A stretch of 64,000 nucleotides of DNA from Phenylobacterium sp. SCN 70-31 (GCF_001724605.1 NZ_MEEX01000012.1:39545-103544); one strand, 5' to 3'. Positions 8,467 through 17,673 are shown, numbered from the stretch's first letter. A program made the numbers and translations. The notes: generated by a model not told the origin, from the sequence alone.

Positions 8467-8502
8467 ATTACCCTGTTCCACCCTCTGCTTCAGGTTCGCC
8501 CC

Positions 8503-10293
8503 ATGACCGCCCACCAGACGATCGAAGCCGAAACCACCACGATCTCGGGCGCCGAGATGGTGGTGCGCGCCCTCATCGACCAGGGCGTCGAAGTGCTGTT
8601 CGGATATCCGGGCGGAGCGGTGCTGCCGATCTACGACGCCCTGTTCGCCGAGCCGCGGCTCCAGCACGTGCTGGTCCGCCACGAACAGGGGGCCACCCAT
8701 GCGGCCGAAGGCTACGCCCGATCCACCGGCAAGTGCGGCGTGGTGCTGGTCACTTCGGGGCCGGGCGCGACCAACGCGGTCACCGGGATCGTGGACGCGC
8801 TGATGGACTCGATCCCGATGGTGGTCATCACCGGCCAGGTGGCCACCCACCTGATCGGCACCGACGCCTTCCAGGAATGCGACACCATCGGCATCACGCG
8901 GCCCTGCACCAAGCACAACTATCTGGTGAAGGACGTCGCCGACCTGCCGCGGATCATCCATGAGGCCTTCCACATCGCCACCTCGGGGCGACCCGGCCCC
9001 GTGGTCATCGACATCCCCAAGGACGTGCAGTTCTCCAAGGGCGCCTACCAGGGCCCGGCCGAGGTGAAGCACGCCCACAACTACGCCCCGAAGCTGAAGG
9101 GCGACGCCGGCAGGATCGCCGAAGCCGTCGCCCTGCTGGCGCGCGCCAAGAAACCGATCCTCTACACGGGCGGGGGCGTCATCAATTCGGGGCCCCGCGC
9201 CTCGGAACTGGTGCGCGAGCTGGCGGCCCTGACCGGCGCGCCCGTCACCTCCACGCTCATGGGCCTGGGCGCGTTCCCCGCCTCCGACCCGCAATGGCTG
9301 GGCATGGTGGGGATGCACGGCAGCTTCGAGGCCAACAACGCCATGCACGACTGCGACGTCATGGTGGCCGTCGGCGCGCGGTTCGACGACCGGGTGACCG
9401 GCCGGCTGGACGCCTTCGCCCCCACCTCGCGCAAGATCCACATCGACGTGGACGCCAGCTCCATCGGCAAGAACGTGCGCGCCGACGTCGGCATCGTGGG
9501 CGACGCGGCCTCGGTGCTGGAGGACATGATCGCCGCCTGGAAAAGCCGCAACCTGTCGATCGACGCGCCGGCCCTGAAGGACTGGTGGACCCAGATCGAC
9601 GCCTGGCGGGCGCGCGACTGCTTCCGCTATCGGCCGGACGCGAAGCTGATCAAGCCGCAGCACGCGATCCAGCGCCTGTACGAGCTGACCCGCGGTCACG
9701 ACACCTACATCACCACCGAGGTCGGCCAGCACCAGATGTGGGCGGCCCAGTACTTCCACTTCGACGAGCCGAACCGCTGGATGACGTCGGGCGGATTGGG
9801 CACGATGGGCTATGGCCTGCCGGCCGCAGTGGGCGTGCAGATGGCCCACCCCGACAGTCTGGTCATCGACATCGCCGGCGACGCCAGCGTCCAGATGACG
9901 ATGCAGGAGATGTCGACGGCCATCCAGTACGGCCTGCCGATCAAGATCTTCATACTCAACAACGAGTGGATGGGCATGGTGCGCCAGTGGCAGCAGCTCC
10001 TGCACGGCGAGCGCTACAGCCACTCGTATTCGGCCTCGCTGCCCGACTTCGTGAAGATGGCCGAGGCCTTCGGCTGCGTCGGGCTGCGCGCCGAGACGCC
10101 CGACGAACTGGACGACAAGATCCGCGAGATGATCGCGGTGAAGAAACCCGTCCTCTTCGACTGCCGGGTGACGAAGGAAGAGAACTGCTTCCCGATGATC
10201 CCGTCGGGCAAGGCGCACAACGAGATGATCATGGCCGAGGAGACCCGCGACCTGGGCTCGATCATCGACGACGCCGGCAAGCGGCTGGTCTGA
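8503..10293 (+). CDS. ilvB: Acetolactate synthase large (catalytic) subunit
   Basis: A 596-residue ThDP enzyme that condenses pyruvate (or pyruvate with 2-oxobutyrate) in Ile/Val/Leu synthesis. GYPGGAVLPIYDAL and RHEQGATHAAEGYAR hold the ThDP-activating Glu. The middle FAD-binding domain contains MGLGAFP and GARFDDRVTGRLD. The C-terminal ThDP motif runs from GDASVQMTMQEM to NNEWMGMVRQWQ. Length is normal. It is preceded by a leader-peptide attenuator. Unusually, ilvN does not follow; a GFA-family gene overlaps the stop (TGATG), and ilvN lies 12.5 kb away at 22814. Confidence 0.98.
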   Translation: MTAHQTIEAETTTISGAEMVVRALIDQGVEVLFGYPGGAVLPIYDALFAEPRLQHVLVRHEQGATHAAEGYARSTGKCGVVLVTSGPGATNAVTGIVDALMDSIPMVVITGQVATHLIGTDAFQECDTIGITRPCTKHNYLVKDVADLPRIIHEAFHIATSGRPGPVVIDIPKDVQFSKGAYQGPAEVKHAHNYAPKLKGDAGRIAEAVALLARAKKPILYTGGGVINSGPRASELVRELAALTGAPVTSTLMGLGAFPASDPQWLGMVGMHGSFEANNAMHDCDVMVAVGARFDDRVTGRLDAFAPTSRKIHIDVDASSIGKNVRADVGIVGDAASVLEDMIAAWKSRNLSIDAPALKDWWTQIDAWRARDCFRYRPDAKLIKPQHAIQRLYELTRGHDTYITTEVGQHQMWAAQYFHFDEPNRWMTSGGLGTMGYGLPAAVGVQMAHPDSLVIDIAGDASVQMTMQEMSTAIQYGLPIKIFILNNEWMGMVRQWQQLLHGERYSHSYSASLPDFVKMAEAFGCVGLRAETPDELDDKIREMIAVKKPVLFDCRVTKEENCFPMIPSGKAHNEMIMAEETRDLGSIIDDAGKRLV

Positions 10294-10703
10294 TGGCCAT
10301 CCACGGCGGCGGCTGCCTTTGCGGCGGCGTGCGCTACGAGGTGGAAGGGCCGCTGGCGCCCGTCCAGTTCTGCCATTGCGGCCAGTGCCGCAAGACGCAG
10401 GGCGCGGCGTTCGCGGCCAACATGCCGGTGGTCAGCACGGCGTTCCGGCTGCTCCGGGGCGAGGACCTGCTGCGCGAGCATCGCGCCTCGCCCGGCAAGC
10501 GGCGGGTGTTCTGCGGCGCCTGCGGCAGTCCGATCTTCAGCCAGCGGGACGACACGCCCGAGGTGAAGCGCCTCCGCGTGGGCTCGCTGGACGGCGACGG
10601 CGCCGCCCTGACGCCGGGCTTCCACATCCAGACGGCGTCGAAGGCCGCCTGGTGGCCGATTCCGGACGGGCTGCCCGCCTGGCCCGGGGAAGCGCCGGAC
10701 TGA
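10293..10703 (+). CDS. GFA family protein (glutathione-dependent formaldehyde-activating/CENP-V domain)
   Basis: A 136-residue zinc protein. GGCLCGGVRYEVEG (C8, C10), QFCHCGQCRK (C27, C29, C32) and VFCGACGSPIF (C74, C77) are the conserved Cys clusters of the GFA/Mss4-like fold. The family name comes from S-(hydroxymethyl)glutathione synthase, but most small members have no proven activity. Its start overlaps the ilvB stop by one base, so it should be translated from the ilvB message in the place where ilvN usually sits. Confidence 0.92.
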   Translation: MAIHGGGCLCGGVRYEVEGPLAPVQFCHCGQCRKTQGAAFAANMPVVSTAFRLLRGEDLLREHRASPGKRRVFCGACGSPIFSQRDDTPEVKRLRVGSLDGDGAALTPGFHIQTASKAAWWPIPDGLPAWPGEAPD

Positions 10704-10716
10704 AGAGCCTGGGGCG

Positions 10717-11427
10717 TCAGGCGCGAACCAGCGCGGCCCCGTGCGCGGCCCTGGGCGGGATGTCCTGCGCCAGCCCCTCGATCCGCAGGGCGGCGACGCC
10801 GCAGGTTTCGCCTGCAGCGATCGTTATCCCCTGCCCGCCGGGGTCGTCCCCGAGGTAGCGCGCCAGGCGCGCCGCATAGCCCGTGGGATCCGGGTGACTC
10901 AGGTCCAGCGCAGCCACGCGCCGGGCGCCGTTCACATGGCGCCGCGCTTCCGGCGGCTGGTCGTCGGCGGGACGGTACGTCCCCATCAGGAACGGCAGCT
11001 CCAGGTCCGACGGCATCGACAACCACCAGGCCAGTTCGATGCCGTCCGGCCGTCGGCGTCGCGCCCGGAACGGTCGCGACATCAGGAAGCCGGCCTTCTT
11101 CAGGTCGGCCCGGGTCGCGCCCAACTCGAAGTCCGGAATCTCCACGGCGTACTCGATGGGCCCTTCGCCCGGCGTCGCCCAGCGCCGGATCCGCGCGGCG
11201 GCCCGGGACCCCGCCACCAACGAGATCGCGCCGTCGCGCGCCTTGGACGGCGCCGGCGGGGTGAAGAGTTCCAGGAAGGGACCCTCCTCGAAATAGATCA
11301 GGGCGTTGTGGGCGCGGGCCGGGTCGGAACCCCAGACGCAGGTGAAGCCCAGCGCGCGATACGTCGCCACCGCCGCAGGCAGGTCGGCGACGCGGATCAG
11401 GACATGGGAAAGCCGGCGCGGACTCAT
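10717..11427 (-). CDS. VOC family (glyoxalase-like domain) protein
   Basis: A 236-residue protein with a vicinal-oxygen-chelate fold. LSHVLIRVADLPAAVATYRALGFTCVWG is a typical first beta-alpha-beta module, with H8 as a likely metal ligand. It then has IYFEEGPFLELFTPP and a second, more divergent module around AALDLSHPDPTGYAARLARYLG. The family includes dioxygenases, isomerases and resistance proteins; the substrate cannot be deduced. It lies 70 bases downstream of the phytochrome gene on the same strand and may be the third gene of that unit. Confidence 0.85.
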   Translation of the reverse strand: MSPRRLSHVLIRVADLPAAVATYRALGFTCVWGSDPARAHNALIYFEEGPFLELFTPPAPSKARDGAISLVAGSRAAARIRRWATPGEGPIEYAVEIPDFELGATRADLKKAGFLMSRPFRARRRRPDGIELAWWLSMPSDLELPFLMGTYRPADDQPPEARRHVNGARRVAALDLSHPDPTGYAARLARYLGDDPGGQGITIAAGETCGVAALRIEGLAQDIPPRAAHGAALVRA

Positions 11428-11497
11428 GTCGCCTCCCTATGGGCCGCGCCGCATTATACCTGCGAACGACTCGCAGATGCAACGGGAGCCCGGACGG

Positions 11498-13711
11498 CTA
11501 TGTCGCCGGCTGGATGGGCGCCGCCACCGGGCAGGTCAGGATGGCGCGCAGGCCGGGCCGGTTGTCCGCGAACACCAGTTCGCCCTGAAGCTGGCGGACC
11601 ATGGCGGTCATCATACGGCTGCCGAAGCCTTCGCCGGGCGCCTGCTTGCCCTGGCCCTGGTCGGCCACGACCACGCGCAGATTGGTCCGCTGGGCCTCCA
11701 GCGTCACCTGGACGGGGCCCGGCGCGCCGCCATACGCGTACTTGTTGGCGTTGATGACGAGTTCGGTCACCACCAGGCCCAGCGTCACCGCGCGGTCGGT
11801 GGGAACCAGGAGCGGGCTGGCCTCGACGGTCACCAGTCCCTCCCACTCGCGGCCCAGGGACGCGTTCATGTCGGCCACCAGTTCTTCCAGGTAGCGACCC
11901 AGCTCGATCGTCTCGATCTGATCGGCGCGATACAGACGGCGGTGGACCAGGGCCACGGCCTGAAGGCGGCGGCGGGCCTCGTCGAAGGCGGCGTGGATAC
12001 TGGGATCGGCCAGCGACCGCGCCTGGAGACCCAGGAAGCTGGAGACCAGCTGAAGGCTGTTCTGGATGCGGTGGTTGACCTCCTTGATCAGCAGTTCCTT
12101 CTGCTGGAGCAGTCCGTCCTTCTCGCGCACCGCATCGCTCAGGCGGATGTTCAGCTCCTGGAGTCGACGATGGCTGCGGGCCTCGAGCAGCGTGTCGCGC
12201 AGGCGCGCCGCGGCGTCGACTTCGGCCAGACTCCAGGGCCGCGACCGCCCTTCCACCGTCTCCCGCCAGGCCTCGAACGAGGCGCGCGGGGTCAGGGCCT
12301 CGTCCGGGCCGAGAGCCACGGCCTTATGGGGATTGCCGGCCCATTCGACCACCTGGACTTCCTCGGCGCGGAACCAGAGGATGACGAAGGGTTCGTCCGG
12401 CGCGACGACCAGCGCCAGGAGGCCGCTGGCCTGCGCCTGGAACGCCCGGGCCGCCGGGTAGTCCTCGGGCAGCCGGTCGGTGACGACGGGGTGGGCCCCG
12501 CGGGCCTCGACCCACCGGACCAGATCCAGAACCTGGCTCTCGGGCGGATGGACGCCTTCCATATGGAGCTCGCCGGCGCGGAAGGCCACGACGCCGTCGG
12601 CGGCCAGCATGCGTCGCAGCGTGGGCGCCGCCTCGGCGAGGTTGGCGTCCAGTCCGCCGTCTCGGGCGAACCGCGCGGTGACCTCGTCCTCCAGCCCGCG
12701 CAGGCGGAGGCGTTCGCGATAGCCGTCGGCCTCCTCCTTGGCCTTGACCTGCCGCGCGAACCCGCCGGCCAGGGTGCGCGCCGCGGCGCGCACGTCGTAC
12801 GGCATCCGCTTCGGCTCGCGATGATGACAGGCGATGAGGCCCCAGAGGACGCCATCCATCACGATCGAGACCGAGGCCGAGGCGCCAACCCCCATGTTGC
12901 GCAGATACTGCATGTGGACCGGCGAGACCGAGCGCAGGACGCAGTCGCTCATGTCCAGAGGGGCGTCGGTCCATGCCGGCTCGAGCGCCGCGGGCGCGTA
13001 GGCGACGTCGGGGATCACCCGGACGAGATTGCGGACATAGAGCGCGCGCGCCTGCGCCGGGATGTCCGACCCAGGAAAGTGATGGTTCAGGAACGAGGGC
13101 ATGCCCTCGGCCACATCCTCGGCCAGCACCGCGCCGGCGCTGTCGTCCAGGAAGCGGTAGATCATCACGCGGTCGAAGCCGGTGATCCGACGGAATTCCA
13201 CCACCGCCCGGTCGCACAGCGCCTTGAGGCTCGCGGCGCGCTCGAAGGCGGCGCCGGCAGCCTCGAGCTGGCCCAGGATGGCGGTGGCCGGCAGCGGCGT
13301 CTCGAGGCCGGGCTCGATCTCCACGATCAGCCGGTCTCCATCCACATGCGCCGAGATGTCGAGCGGCGCGACGACGCCGTCCCCGACGCCGACGTGCCCG
13401 GCGTAGCCGCCGCTGGCGCTGGACTGGGTGATTCGTGCGATGCGCTGGGCCAGCCCATCGCCCAGGACCTCGCCGAGCGTGCGGCCGATCCAGGCCCGGA
13501 CGCCCAGCAGGCCGGCGACGTCGCCGGCGCCGTGGGTGATCTCCTGGGTGGTGCGGCCGGCCACGAGCAGGGCGCCGTGCGGCTGGATCGCACCGGGGAT
13601 ATGGATGGGCTCCCGCGCGCAGGCGTCGCCGACGTCAGCATTCGGGACGTCAGCATTCGGGCCGTCAGGATTCTGGGGCGGTATCGGATCAGCCAACCGC
13701 CGGAACCCCAC
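11498..13711 (-). CDS. bphP: Bacteriophytochrome histidine kinase
   Basis: A 737-residue red/far-red photoreceptor. PAS domain: DACAREPIHIPGAIQPHGALL, with C31 in the position that binds biliverdin. GAF domain: FPGSDIPAQARALY (212-225, the PASDIP motif with Gly for Ala) and SPVHMQYLRNMGV. PHY domain: the tongue has WFRAEEVQVVEWAG (446-459) and PRASF (475-479). The output is a HisKA_2-type kinase with EVNHRIQNSLQ (H547) and a HATPase domain. The start is GTG at 13711, inside the heme oxygenase gene (23-base overlap), so the two are coupled. No cognate response regulator is adjacent. Confidence 0.96.
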   Translation of the reverse strand: MGFRRLADPIPPQNPDGPNADVPNADVGDACAREPIHIPGAIQPHGALLVAGRTTQEITHGAGDVAGLLGVRAWIGRTLGEVLGDGLAQRIARITQSSASGGYAGHVGVGDGVVAPLDISAHVDGDRLIVEIEPGLETPLPATAILGQLEAAGAAFERAASLKALCDRAVVEFRRITGFDRVMIYRFLDDSAGAVLAEDVAEGMPSFLNHHFPGSDIPAQARALYVRNLVRVIPDVAYAPAALEPAWTDAPLDMSDCVLRSVSPVHMQYLRNMGVGASASVSIVMDGVLWGLIACHHREPKRMPYDVRAAARTLAGGFARQVKAKEEADGYRERLRLRGLEDEVTARFARDGGLDANLAEAAPTLRRMLAADGVVAFRAGELHMEGVHPPESQVLDLVRWVEARGAHPVVTDRLPEDYPAARAFQAQASGLLALVVAPDEPFVILWFRAEEVQVVEWAGNPHKAVALGPDEALTPRASFEAWRETVEGRSRPWSLAEVDAAARLRDTLLEARSHRRLQELNIRLSDAVREKDGLLQQKELLIKEVNHRIQNSLQLVSSFLGLQARSLADPSIHAAFDEARRRLQAVALVHRRLYRADQIETIELGRYLEELVADMNASLGREWEGLVTVEASPLLVPTDRAVTLGLVVTELVINANKYAYGGAPGPVQVTLEAQRTNLRVVVADQGQGKQAPGEGFGSRMMTAMVRQLQGELVFADNRPGLRAILTCPVAAPIQPAT

Positions 13712-14252
13712 ACAGGCGGGCCTCGGCCAGGGCGAAGCCCCGGCGCGCGCCGGCGATCAGGGACACGATGTCGTCTTCACCGGCGGCCCAGGCGTCGACG
13801 ACCGCCAGGAACGCCCTCCAACGGGGTCCGGTCTCGGCGCCGTAGGGATCGAGGAAGCCGAGGCCGGTCATGGTCACGCCCGTGCGGGCCGCTTCCCGGC
13901 GGATCACCTGTCCGCCCAATGTGGAGCCTTCCAGGACGTACATGAGGCCCAGGGCCTCGGGCCGGCCGGCCAATTCGACCGGCTCGACGTCGGGCGCGCG
14001 TCCGTCCGCGGCGGCCAGGTCCCCGGCCAGCACCGCGCTTCGGCGACGCGCGGCGAAGTCGAGGTCGGGGAGATCGGCCAGCCAGGGCGCCATCGCGGTC
14101 TCCGCGTCGCGATGCAGGCCGTAGAATCCCTCGACCAGCCGCCGACGCGCCTGCGGCTCGGCGATGCGCCGCAGGATGTCGACCCGATGTTCGAGTCGGT
14201 CGTGATCGGCCCGCGTGGCGTCGCGCAGGCGTCGGTGGGCTTCACTGATCAT
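13689..14252 (-). CDS. Biliverdin-producing heme oxygenase (BphO type)
   Basis: A 187-residue bacterial heme oxygenase that opens heme to biliverdin, the chromophore of the adjacent phytochrome. LRDATRADHDRLEHRVD carries the candidate proximal His (H17), and GLMYVLEGSTLGGQVI is the distal-helix signature of the phytochrome-linked heme oxygenases. The ATG at 14252 fits the family start; an upstream extension of 27 codons is Arg-rich. The stop lies 23 bases inside bphP, so chromophore and apoprotein synthesis are linked. Confidence 0.95.
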   Translation of the reverse strand: MISEAHRRLRDATRADHDRLEHRVDILRRIAEPQARRRLVEGFYGLHRDAETAMAPWLADLPDLDFAARRRSAVLAGDLAAADGRAPDVEPVELAGRPEALGLMYVLEGSTLGGQVIRREAARTGVTMTGLGFLDPYGAETGPRWRAFLAVVDAWAAGEDDIVSLIAGARRGFALAEARLCGVPAVG

Positions 14253-14414
14253 TCCGGCTCTGGATAGGAAATCCAAGCGGCAGGATAGAGGCCCCGCGCG
14301 CCGGGTTCGGTCGGAAATCCGACTCAACGCCATTTCGTTCCCGACGACCGCCGGCAGACCCGCTGGGGCGAAGGGGCTTGATCCGGGCCCGGCGGGGCGT
14401 CATCAGCGCGCCCC

Positions 14415-14885
14415 ATGAGCCGAGCCACGCCCGCCACGCGCGCCCTCGACGCCGCCGGCGTGACCTATGCGCTGGCGACATACGCCTACGACCCGAACGC
14501 CGAGCGGGTGGGCCTCCAGGCGGCCGAGGCGCTGGGCGCGCCGCCCGGCGAGGTGCTCAAGACGCTCATGGTCAAGGTGGACGGCCGGCCCGCCTGCGTC
14601 GTGCTGGCCTCGGACCGCGAGGTCTCGATGAAGCGGCTGGCGGCGGCGCTCGGCGGCAAGGCGGCCGAGATGATGAAGCCCGCCGACGCCGAACGGATCA
14701 CCGGCTACCGCGTGGGCGGGGTCAGCCCGTTCGGCCAGAAGAAGGCCGTGCCCACCGTGATCGACGCCGACGCGGCGGCCCTGCCCCAGGCGTTCATGAA
14801 CGGCGGCCAGCGCGGGCTCCAGGTCCGGCTGGCGCCGGCCGACCTGGTGCGGGTGCTGGGGGCGGTGGTCGCGGCCGTGAGCTGA
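14415..14885 (+). CDS. ybaK: Cys-tRNA(Pro) deacylase (YbaK/EbsC)
   Basis: A 156-residue trans-editing protein that hydrolyses Cys mischarged on tRNA-Pro. ATRALDAAGVTYALATYAYD, EVLKTLMVKVDGRPACVVL (with the key Lys after VLKTL) and GYRVGGVSPFGQKKAVPTVID are the YbaK signatures. Length matches the family. It diverges from the heme oxygenase across 162 bases and converges with the DUF1993 gene. Confidence 0.95.
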   Translation: MSRATPATRALDAAGVTYALATYAYDPNAERVGLQAAEALGAPPGEVLKTLMVKVDGRPACVVLASDREVSMKRLAAALGGKAAEMMKPADAERITGYRVGGVSPFGQKKAVPTVIDADAAALPQAFMNGGQRGLQVRLAPADLVRVLGAVVAAVS

Positions 14886-14906
14886 GATCGCGCCTGACGG
14901 GCGCCG

Positions 14907-15428
14907 TCAGGCCTTGAAGCGGATCTGGCCCATGTAGTCGCGCTTGCCCAGCGGCACGCCCTGCGCCCGCAGCACGTCGTAGCCGGTGGCGGCGTGGAAG
15001 TGGAAGTTGGGCAGGGAGAACGACAGCAGGAAGTCGGCGCCCCGGAACGGCATCTGGCGCGGGCCCAGCTCGAACACCAGGTCCTTGTCCTCCAGGGCGT
15101 TCACCGCCTCGGGCGTGAGCGCCGAGAGTTCGGCGACGGCGTCGGCGACCAGCTTCCGGAGCCCGGCGAAGTCGAAGGCCGCGTCGAACGCCGGCGGGCG
15201 GAAGGCGCCGGCCTGGACCCCGGCGATGGCGCCCCGGGCATGGTGGACGGTCGCGATCACCTGGCTGCGCAGCGGCCACATGTCGTCGTAGAGCCGGGCC
15301 TCCAGCAGCGACTCCGGGTCGCCGCCCTGGCCGGTGACGTGGGCGTGGGCCTTGTCGAGGTAGCCGGCGACGCCGCCCAGCGTCTGAAGGTACGAACGGA
15401 CGGTGGCGTCGTAGAGCGTGACGGCCAT
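14907..15428 (-). CDS. DUF1993 family protein
   Basis: A 173-residue soluble, mostly helical protein of the DUF1993 family, which is found in bacteria and fungi and resembles DinB-like four-helix bundles. Visible marks are TVRSYLQTLGGVAGYLDKA, RLYDDMWPLRSQV, DKDLVFELGPRQMPFRGADF and the C-terminal FHFHAATGYDVLRAQGVPLGKRDYMG. The His and Asp residues could bind metal. Function unknown. It is the last of a minus-strand run of small genes starting at rtcB. Confidence 0.85.
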   Translation of the reverse strand: MAVTLYDATVRSYLQTLGGVAGYLDKAHAHVTGQGGDPESLLEARLYDDMWPLRSQVIATVHHARGAIAGVQAGAFRPPAFDAAFDFAGLRKLVADAVAELSALTPEAVNALEDKDLVFELGPRQMPFRGADFLLSFSLPNFHFHAATGYDVLRAQGVPLGKRDYMGQIRFKA

Positions 15429-15505
15429 GGATTTCCCCTCTTGGATTCGCAGCGGTGGTAGCACGGCTCCGCTACGGCGCCCCAGGCCATAGGAAGCGCA
15501 GCGGA

Positions 15506-15841
15506 TCAGCGCGCGCCGAGGCGAGCCATGACCTCGCGCGGGACGCCGTACTGGGCGACGACGGCGGCGCGATCGCGGAGCCCCATCACCTCGCGCTGGA
15601 CCAGGAAGCCCCAGACGGCGTCGCAGGCGGCCTTCAGCACCGCGGCGCGCTCCTCGCCGCCGGGATGGGCCGCCAGGGCGGCGAGGGCCGCCTCGACCTT
15701 GCGGCCGGCGCGGCCCAGCGAGCCGGCCTGCTCCTCGAGCAGTTCGTACCGGAGGACGGCCTCGCCAGTGTCGCCCAGGCGGCGGCCGAGGCTCTGGATC
15801 GCCAAGGTCTGGGGCATTCGCAGCGACGACATGGCGGCCAT
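15506..15841 (-). CDS. Small conserved hypothetical protein (possibly DUF6665)
   Basis: A 111-residue helical protein with no signal peptide or membrane segment. Its middle, LGRAGRKVEAALAALAAH, and end, DAVWGFLVQREVMGLRDRAAVVAQYGVPREVMARLG, look like a compact bundle. It resembles small proteins of unknown function common in Caulobacterales. ATG at 15841 is used, with another at 15832. It lies 43 bases after the SnoaL-like gene on the same strand. Confidence 0.65.
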   Translation of the reverse strand: MAAMSSLRMPQTLAIQSLGRRLGDTGEAVLRYELLEEQAGSLGRAGRKVEAALAALAAHPGGEERAAVLKAACDAVWGFLVQREVMGLRDRAAVVAQYGVPREVMARLGAR

Positions 15842-15884
15842 GTTGGCCTCCGCCGCAGCTCTGGCAAGGGCGCTCTGGCAAGGG

Positions 15885-16265
15885 TCAGTAGTAGAACCGC
15901 TCCTCGGCGATCCGGCCCTCGCGGATCGTGTAGACACCCACCTCGTCCAGCACCTGGCGGGCGCCGCCCTTGGGCGTGATGTCCATGCGGAAGCGCACGG
16001 CGAACTGGTCGCCGTTGAGATAGGGTCCCTGGATCTCGACGCCGTGGATCTCGTGGTTGGCGCCCCACCACTCGCCCTTGGCCCGGACCCCGGCCTTGCC
16101 GCGGATCTCGCCCATGTCGTCGCCGGGCATGTTCTCGTAGCTGACCACGTCGTCGGCCCAGTACCGCTCGCCGGACTCGTCGAACCGGCCCGCCTTCCAC
16201 ATCGCCACGAGGGCGTCGGCGACATCCTGGGTGGTGGTCTGAGTGGTGGTCTCAGTGGTGGTCAT
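15885..16265 (-). CDS. SnoaL-like / nuclear transport factor 2 family protein
   Basis: A 126-residue NTF2-fold protein. After a Thr-rich start come DVADALVAMWKAGRFDESGERYWADDVVSYEN, EWWGANHEIHGVEIQGPY, FAVRFRMDITPKGG and VGVYTIREGRIAEERFYY, the cone-shaped alpha+beta pattern of SnoaL-like enzymes and binding proteins. The ligand is unknown. The gene sits between rtcB (upstream, 122 bases) and the small hypothetical gene. Confidence 0.85.
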   Translation of the reverse strand: MTTTETTTQTTTQDVADALVAMWKAGRFDESGERYWADDVVSYENMPGDDMGEIRGKAGVRAKGEWWGANHEIHGVEIQGPYLNGDQFAVRFRMDITPKGGARQVLDEVGVYTIREGRIAEERFYY

Positions 16266-16387
16266 GGGGGGCTCCCGAAGCTGTTCCGAACCCCACTGTC
16301 GGCCAGGCCTCATGACAGCGTCATGGCAGCAGCGTGGCGGGAATTCAGGGTTCGGGCCGACCGGAACGTCCGGCCGGCCCCCAACCC

Positions 16388-17605
16388 CTACCCCTTCACG
16401 CACACCACCTGACGGAGCGTGTGCACGATCTCCACCAGGTCGGCCTGCGCCGCCATGACGGCGTCGATGTCCTTGTAGGCCATCGGCGTCTCGTCGATGA
16501 CGTCGGCGTCCTTCCGGCACTCGACGGCCGCGGTGGCCGCTACATGGTCGTCGAGCGTGAACCGGCGCTTGGCCTCGGCCCGGGACATGGCCCGGCCCGC
16601 GCCGTGCGAGCAGGTGCAGAACGAGTCCGGGTTTCCCTTGCCGCGCACGATAAAGGACCGCGCCCCCATCGACCCCGGGATGATCCCGAGGTCGCCGAGG
16701 CCCGCCCGCACCGCGCCCTTCCGGGTCAGCCAGACGTCCTTGCCGAAGTGCCGCTCCTGGGTGACGTAATTGTGGTGGCAGTTCACCGCCACGTCCGTGG
16801 CCGCCAGGTCCGGGAACGCATCCCGGAGCACGGCCAGCACCCGGTCCATCATCACCTCGCGGTTGGCCAGGGCGTACTTCTGCGCCCAGCTCACCGCCCG
16901 GATGTAGGACACGAAGCCGTCCGACCCTTCCGGGAAGTAGGCCAGGTCCTTGTCCGGCAGGTGGATGAACCACCGCTCCATGTCCTTCTTCGCCCGTTCG
17001 ACGAAGTAGGACCCGAACCGATTGCCCACGCCCCGCGAACCGGAGTGCAGCATCACCCACACGTCGCCCGCCTCATCGAGGCAGAGCTCGATGAAGTGGT
17101 TGCCCGTGCCCAGCGTGCCGAGGTGGCCGAGGCCCCGGGCGTGCGCGGCCTTGGGATCGCGCTCGACGATGGCGTCGTAGCCTTCGACCAGTTCGGCCCA
17201 CTTCTCGACCGCGAGCGGCGGCGGGTCGCCCCGATGGGCGCCGACGTCGTTGCGGCCGCCATTGTCGGTCCGGCCGTGCGGCACGGCCGCCTCGATCGCG
17301 CTGCGCAGCGACCCGAGCGAGTCCGGCAGGTGCTCGGCCCGGATGGAGGTCTTCACCGCCATCATGCCGCAACCGATGTCCACGCCCACGGCCGCCGGGA
17401 TGATGGCGCCGAGCGTCGGGATCACGGAGCCCACGGTCGCGCCCATGCCCCAGTGCACGTCCGGCATCACCGCGACATGGCGGTGGATGAACGGCAGGCC
17501 CGCGACGTTGCGCAGTTGCGCCCTGGCGCTGTCCTCGACCTGGACGCCGCGCGTCCACGCCTTGATCAGGCCGGCTTCGCTTTCGATCACTTCAAATCCG
17601 CTCAT
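16388..17605 (-). CDS. rtcB: RNA-splicing ligase RtcB
   Basis: A 405-residue GTP- and Mn-dependent ligase that joins 2',3'-cyclic phosphate (or 3'-phosphate) and 5'-OH RNA ends. VGVDIGCGMMAV (D76, C79), GTGNHFIE (H170), HSGSRGVGN (H187) and NCHHNY (277-278) supply metal ligands. CTCSHGAGRAMSR carries the guanylylated His (H334). All core residues are present. It has no RtcA or RtcR neighbour. Upstream are a strong hairpin (17674-17709) and a 31-codon frame, which may control it. Confidence 0.97.
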   Translation of the reverse strand: MSGFEVIESEAGLIKAWTRGVQVEDSARAQLRNVAGLPFIHRHVAVMPDVHWGMGATVGSVIPTLGAIIPAAVGVDIGCGMMAVKTSIRAEHLPDSLGSLRSAIEAAVPHGRTDNGGRNDVGAHRGDPPPLAVEKWAELVEGYDAIVERDPKAAHARGLGHLGTLGTGNHFIELCLDEAGDVWVMLHSGSRGVGNRFGSYFVERAKKDMERWFIHLPDKDLAYFPEGSDGFVSYIRAVSWAQKYALANREVMMDRVLAVLRDAFPDLAATDVAVNCHHNYVTQERHFGKDVWLTRKGAVRAGLGDLGIIPGSMGARSFIVRGKGNPDSFCTCSHGAGRAMSRAEAKRRFTLDDHVAATAAVECRKDADVIDETPMAYKDIDAVMAAQADLVEIVHTLRQVVCVKG

Positions 17606-17673
17606 CGGACATTCTCCTGGAACTTCCTGTTCCTCCCGGCCCCCCGCGGCGGGCGAAGCGTCCTTCCGAAACG

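Noticed and set aside
11306..13945. Very long plus-strand open frame opposite bphP
   Set aside because: It is His/Asp/Gln-rich with no recognisable domain and is the antisense of a clear phytochrome gene; such frames are expected at about 70% GC.
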